Translations under genes and position numbers: made by a program
NCBI GenBank assembly: GCA_029706075.1
Contig: JAINUG010000199.1
Location: 806,001-870,000 of the forward strand
Length of the DNA stretch: 64,000 bases
From: Aldrovandia affinis
Taxonomy: Eukaryota > Chordata > Actinopteri > Notacanthiformes > Halosauridae
Direction of reading: 5' to 3'
Notes under the pieces: model-generated
What the model was told of the DNA's origin: nothing
Databases searched by the model: none
Seen by the model: only the letters and a program-made list of their open reading frames with translations
In this document: in pieces, positions 61,330 to 64,000 of the stretch
Layout: every line of letters begins with the position of its first letter
Numbering within the stretch: position 1 is the first letter of the stretch

Positions 61330-61675
61330 AGAATCATTGCGAACTGCTGCGAATAATTAACGGGAGGGTATTTAACCAGCTGGCATTCTCTGTTTCGGCG
61401 CTTGAACATTATCTAGCTTAGCTTGATAGTACCTATTGTGATTAATGTTTCTTGCCTCTCGAGAACTTGTTTGTTCATGTGCTTATTGTTGTTTAGATTC
61501 CCAGCGTTTCGTTTATTCCAAGTTTTTGGATACGTTTTGGATTTACCGTTTTACTTGCTTTGTTTGTTCCTGATCGTTGGTTATTTTGGTTTGTTTTGTT
61601 TACGTATTTCCTTGTCTTCGCAGACACAGATTTTGCTTTCGTTTTCCTACAGACATTTAACGATAAATAAATATC
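61330..61675 (+). repeat. LTR fragment inside the piggyBac element
   Basis: Plus-strand counterpart of 32474-32830. It contains GGTATTTAACC (TATA-like, near 61368) and ATAAATAAATATC near 61665. No target duplication was recognised, so it may have come in by recombination or be an older insertion. Confidence 0.55.
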
Positions 61676-61677
61676 TT

Positions 61678-61857
61678 AAACCCAGAAAACGGGCTACTTC
61701 TGATCATGTGCCTGTGCCCACTGTCAAACAGACTCTGGATGTTGGCAAACTGGCTTCTGTTGGTCGCAAGAAATGCGTACTCTGCAAGATGTCGGGGAAA
61801 CAACAGTGCACTCCATGGGAGTGCAAGGTTTGTGATGTTCCCTTGTGTTACAGTTGA
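61678..61857 (+). pseudogene. piggyBac transposase C-terminal fragment
   Basis: About 59 residues starting KPRKRATSDHVPVP and ending at a TGA at 61855-61857. A basic linker leads into a cysteine-rich end, KKCVLC...CKVC..PLC, the zinc-binding domain that closes piggyBac transposases. The catalytic core is absent upstream, replaced by the LTR fragment. It complements copy 1, which retains the N-terminal piece. Confidence 0.65.
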
Positions 61858-62440
61858 CCAGAAACGGAGAAGTAGCACCAAAGACTGTGGTACCAAAGAC
61901 GGTGAAAGAACAGATTGTTTCACCATGTCTTCTGCATGGCTCACTGACTATTGGTTACTCTGATGGCTTTTGTCTTTGTCTGATGGCCTTTGAGAGAGAG
62001 ATGGCCCATCTGACAGATCTTACAGGTGTGGACAACCCTCAGGTGTGGATCATGAATATTCAGGAAATTAGCATATAGCCCTCCCACAGCCTAAAATACA
62101 TTTGACCAGTTCTGATAAAAACAGGTTTTTAGCTATTTAGATCTCAGATGTGCTAAACTATTTTGACATCCTTACATGATGAACAAACTCATATTGGCAA
62201 AACAATTTGTCACTATAGTTTAGTGTGTGCTTTCACAACTTTTGTGTGTTTGTAGATCTATTTACAAGCTGCATATGATACTGACCAAACTATTGATGGT
62301 ATATAAATGTAGCTGTGATTGTCCTTCAAATAAAAATATTTGGAGTAAGTGTGTGTTAAGTTGATAAAATTGATATAAATATCAGACCACGCCAAACTCA
62401 CAAAGCTTCTCTGAGCTAAGCACGGACCTCAGGGGGTTAA

Positions 62441-62498
62441 GGTCACATGATCAATGGTGTCAAAAGCTGCACTCGGGTCTAAAATAACTAATATACCC
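62441..62498 (-). pseudogene. LINE reverse-transcriptase fragment, second piece
   Basis: The minus strand reads ILVILDPSAAFDTIDHVT. This is the first catalytic aspartate block of L2/CR1/Rex-type LINE reverse transcriptases (usual form DLSAAFDTVDH). It lies between the Tc1-like element and the piggyBac element. Confidence 0.75.
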
Positions 62499-63548
62499 TC
62501 ACTTGGCCACAATATGGCCACTTTATTAGGTGCACCTTTCTAGTACTGGGTAGGATCCCCCTTTGCACCCAGATCAGCCTGAATTCTTCGTGGCATGGAT
62601 TCAACAATGTGCTGGAAACATTCCTCAGAGATTCTTGTCCATGTTGACGGCATGATGGCATCACGCAGTTGCTGGTGTCGGCTGCACATTCATGTTGCAA
62701 ATCTCCCGTTCCACCACATCCCAAAGGTGCTGTATTAAGATCTGGTGACTGTGGAGACCATTGGAGTACACTGAATTCATTGTCATGTTTGTGGAACCAG
62801 CTTGAGATGACGTGCACTTTGTGACATGGCGCATTATCCTGCTGGAAGTAGCCATTAGAAGATGGGTAGACTGTGGCCATAAAGGGATGCACAGCCAGCA
62901 ACAAGACTTAAGGCCGTGGCATTTAAACAATGCTCAATTTCTATTAAGGGGCCTAATGTGTGCCAAGAAATCATTCCCCACACCATTACACCACCACCAC
63001 CAGCCTGAACCATTGACACAAGGCAGGATGGATGCATGGATTCATGTTGTTTATGTCAAATTCTGACCCTACCATCTGCATGTCGCAGCAACAAGGTTTG
63101 ATGTGTTGTGCCTTCAGAGATGCTCTTCTGCATACCACTGTTGTAATGCGTGGTTATTTGAGTTACTGTCACCTTCTTGTCAGCTTGAACCAGTCTGGCC
63201 ATTCTCTGACCTCTCTCATTAACAAGGCATTTTCACCCACAGAACTGCCACTCACTGGATGTTTTTTGTTTTTCGCACCATTCTCTGTAAACTCTAGAGA
63301 CTGTTCTGTGTGAAAATCCTATGAGATCAGCAGTTTCTGAGATATTCACACCACCCCGCTTGGCACCAACAATCATTCCACGGTCAAAGTCACTTAGATC
63401 ACATTTATTCTCCATTCTGGTCTGAACAACAACTGAACCTCTTGACTATGTCTGCATTCTTTTATGCATTGAGTTGCTGCCACATGATTGGCTGATGAGA
63501 TAATTGCATTAATGAGCAGGTGTACCTAATAAAGTGACCACTGAGTGT
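62499..63548 (-). mobile_element. Tc1-like transposon 5
   Basis: The right end, on the minus strand, is CACTCAGTGGTCACTTTATT followed by AGGTACACC. The left end is GGCCACTTTATTAGGTGCACC. The element is about 1.05 kb and eroded. It sits within the LINE reverse-transcriptase fragment. Confidence 0.75.
62560..63415 (-). pseudogene. Tc1-like transposase, heavily decayed
   Basis: The N-terminus (63415-63233) reads MENKCDLSDFDRGMIVGAKR with a helix-turn-helix (ISETADLIGFSHRTVSRVY). Further pieces in other frames include GGGGVMVWGMISWHTLGPLI (about 63010-62940), a NGYFQQDNAPCHK block carrying the second catalytic residue (about 62850-62810), and SPQSPDL (about 62755-62735). There are several stops and frameshifts. 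It belongs to a different Tc1 group from transposons 1-4, because its central block is QQDNAPCH and not DNDPKH. Confidence 0.75.
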
Positions 63549-63660
63549 GGATCTATTAGACTCTGCATGAATTAATCTGCATTAAAGTCATTTACTACTC
63601 TAACCAGGGCAGTTTCAGTACCATGGTTGGAGTAGAAATCAGGCTGTTTTTATTTTTCCG
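63549..63660 (-). pseudogene. LINE reverse-transcriptase fragment, first piece
   Basis: The minus strand reads QPDFYSNHGTETALVRVVND, the 'QSGFR..HSTETAL..V.ND' block that lies just ahead of the catalytic aspartate in L2/CR1-type LINEs. It continues after the Tc1-like element at 62498. Confidence 0.75.
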
Positions 63661-64000
63661 ATATAATAGCTAATATTGCATTTTTACAGCTTCATTGTAT
63701 TTCAGCATAAGGTCTTTCACGAGGCTAAAGCCTACATGCAATTTAGAGGCTTTCCATTTCCGTTCCCCCTTTCTACAGTCTCAATTGAGAGATATTCAGA
63801 AGGTCATTCCTGAAAGATTCAGGTCATTCCTGCAGTAAAGTCTATCTACCTATCTATTTATATTCAAGTAAATTTGTATCCTCTTACTCTGTATGTCCAT
63901 TTAGACACAACTAAGGTAACAATATAAAGCCAATATCTCAGAAAAAATTTATATGAAAATTGATCATGTATTAATGCTCTTGTCAAACTCAATTAATTAT
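63661..64000. other. AT-rich end of window
   Basis: Nothing recognised beyond possible decayed LINE sequence at its left edge. Confidence 0.35.

Larger units (their letters stand above)
60850..62440 (+). mobile_element. piggyBac-like element, internally rearranged (copy 2)
   Basis: TTAA at 60850-60853 and 62437-62440. Ends CCCCCTGAGGTC on both sides are exact inverses. About 0.4 kb at the 5' end and 0.5 kb at the 3' end match copy 1 (28920-30416). The interior holds an LTR fragment and the transposase C-terminus. It inserted into a LINE reverse-transcriptase frame. Confidence 0.85.

Overview
This window looks like a non-genic, repeat-dense stretch of a ray-finned fish genome, most likely a teleost. 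The evidence is AT-rich background DNA, many Tc1/mariner elements with fish-type terminal repeats, tRNA-derived SINEs carrying the teleost L2-type tail, piggyBac-like elements, a BEL/Pao retrotransposon and a gammaretrovirus-like endogenous retrovirus. I found no host protein-coding gene, no tRNA or rRNA gene, and no CRISPR or prokaryotic-type operon. The species cannot be fixed from the sequence alone.

Layout, left to right. 1-739: 3' end of a piggyBac element, ending at TTAA. 853-932: a Tigger/pogo-like terminal repeat. 2275-4811: a tandemly duplicated, internally deleted Ty3/gypsy-like LTR element (minus strand) with a 5-bp target duplication. 5130-8540: a TTAA-flanked piggyBac MITE carrying two Tc1 elements side by side (5506-6742 and 6745-8350). 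10180-10510: a SINE, into whose edge an endogenous retrovirus inserted (10515-24281, minus strand). That retrovirus has two 394-bp LTRs, a proline-tRNA primer site, and degraded gag, pol and env. A BEL/Pao element (15021-22753, plus strand) sits inside its gag; it is complete from LTR to LTR and nearly intact.

27457-31570: a foldback-like element with arms of about 0.9 kb, which received a SINE and a piggyBac derivative. 32474-38953: LTR fragments, two L2 LINE 3' ends, a 192-bp TC microsatellite, a SINE and a 1,012-bp solo LTR. 39830-44639: two Tc1-like elements with broken transposase genes. 48340-53692: a decayed L1-like LINE, interrupted by an 858-bp solo LTR and two SINEs. 55325-60260: further SINEs and a 522-bp solo LTR. 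60749-63660: an L2/CR1-type LINE reverse-transcriptase fragment split first by a piggyBac element and then by a Tc1-like element.

The genes do not form a host pathway. Each coding region is a replication or transposition gene of a mobile element. Most carry frameshifts, stops or deletions. The best-preserved is the BEL/Pao polyprotein: one in-frame stop and one early frameshift across about 2,000 codons. The main value of the window is as a readable insertion history with exact target-site duplications at many junctions.
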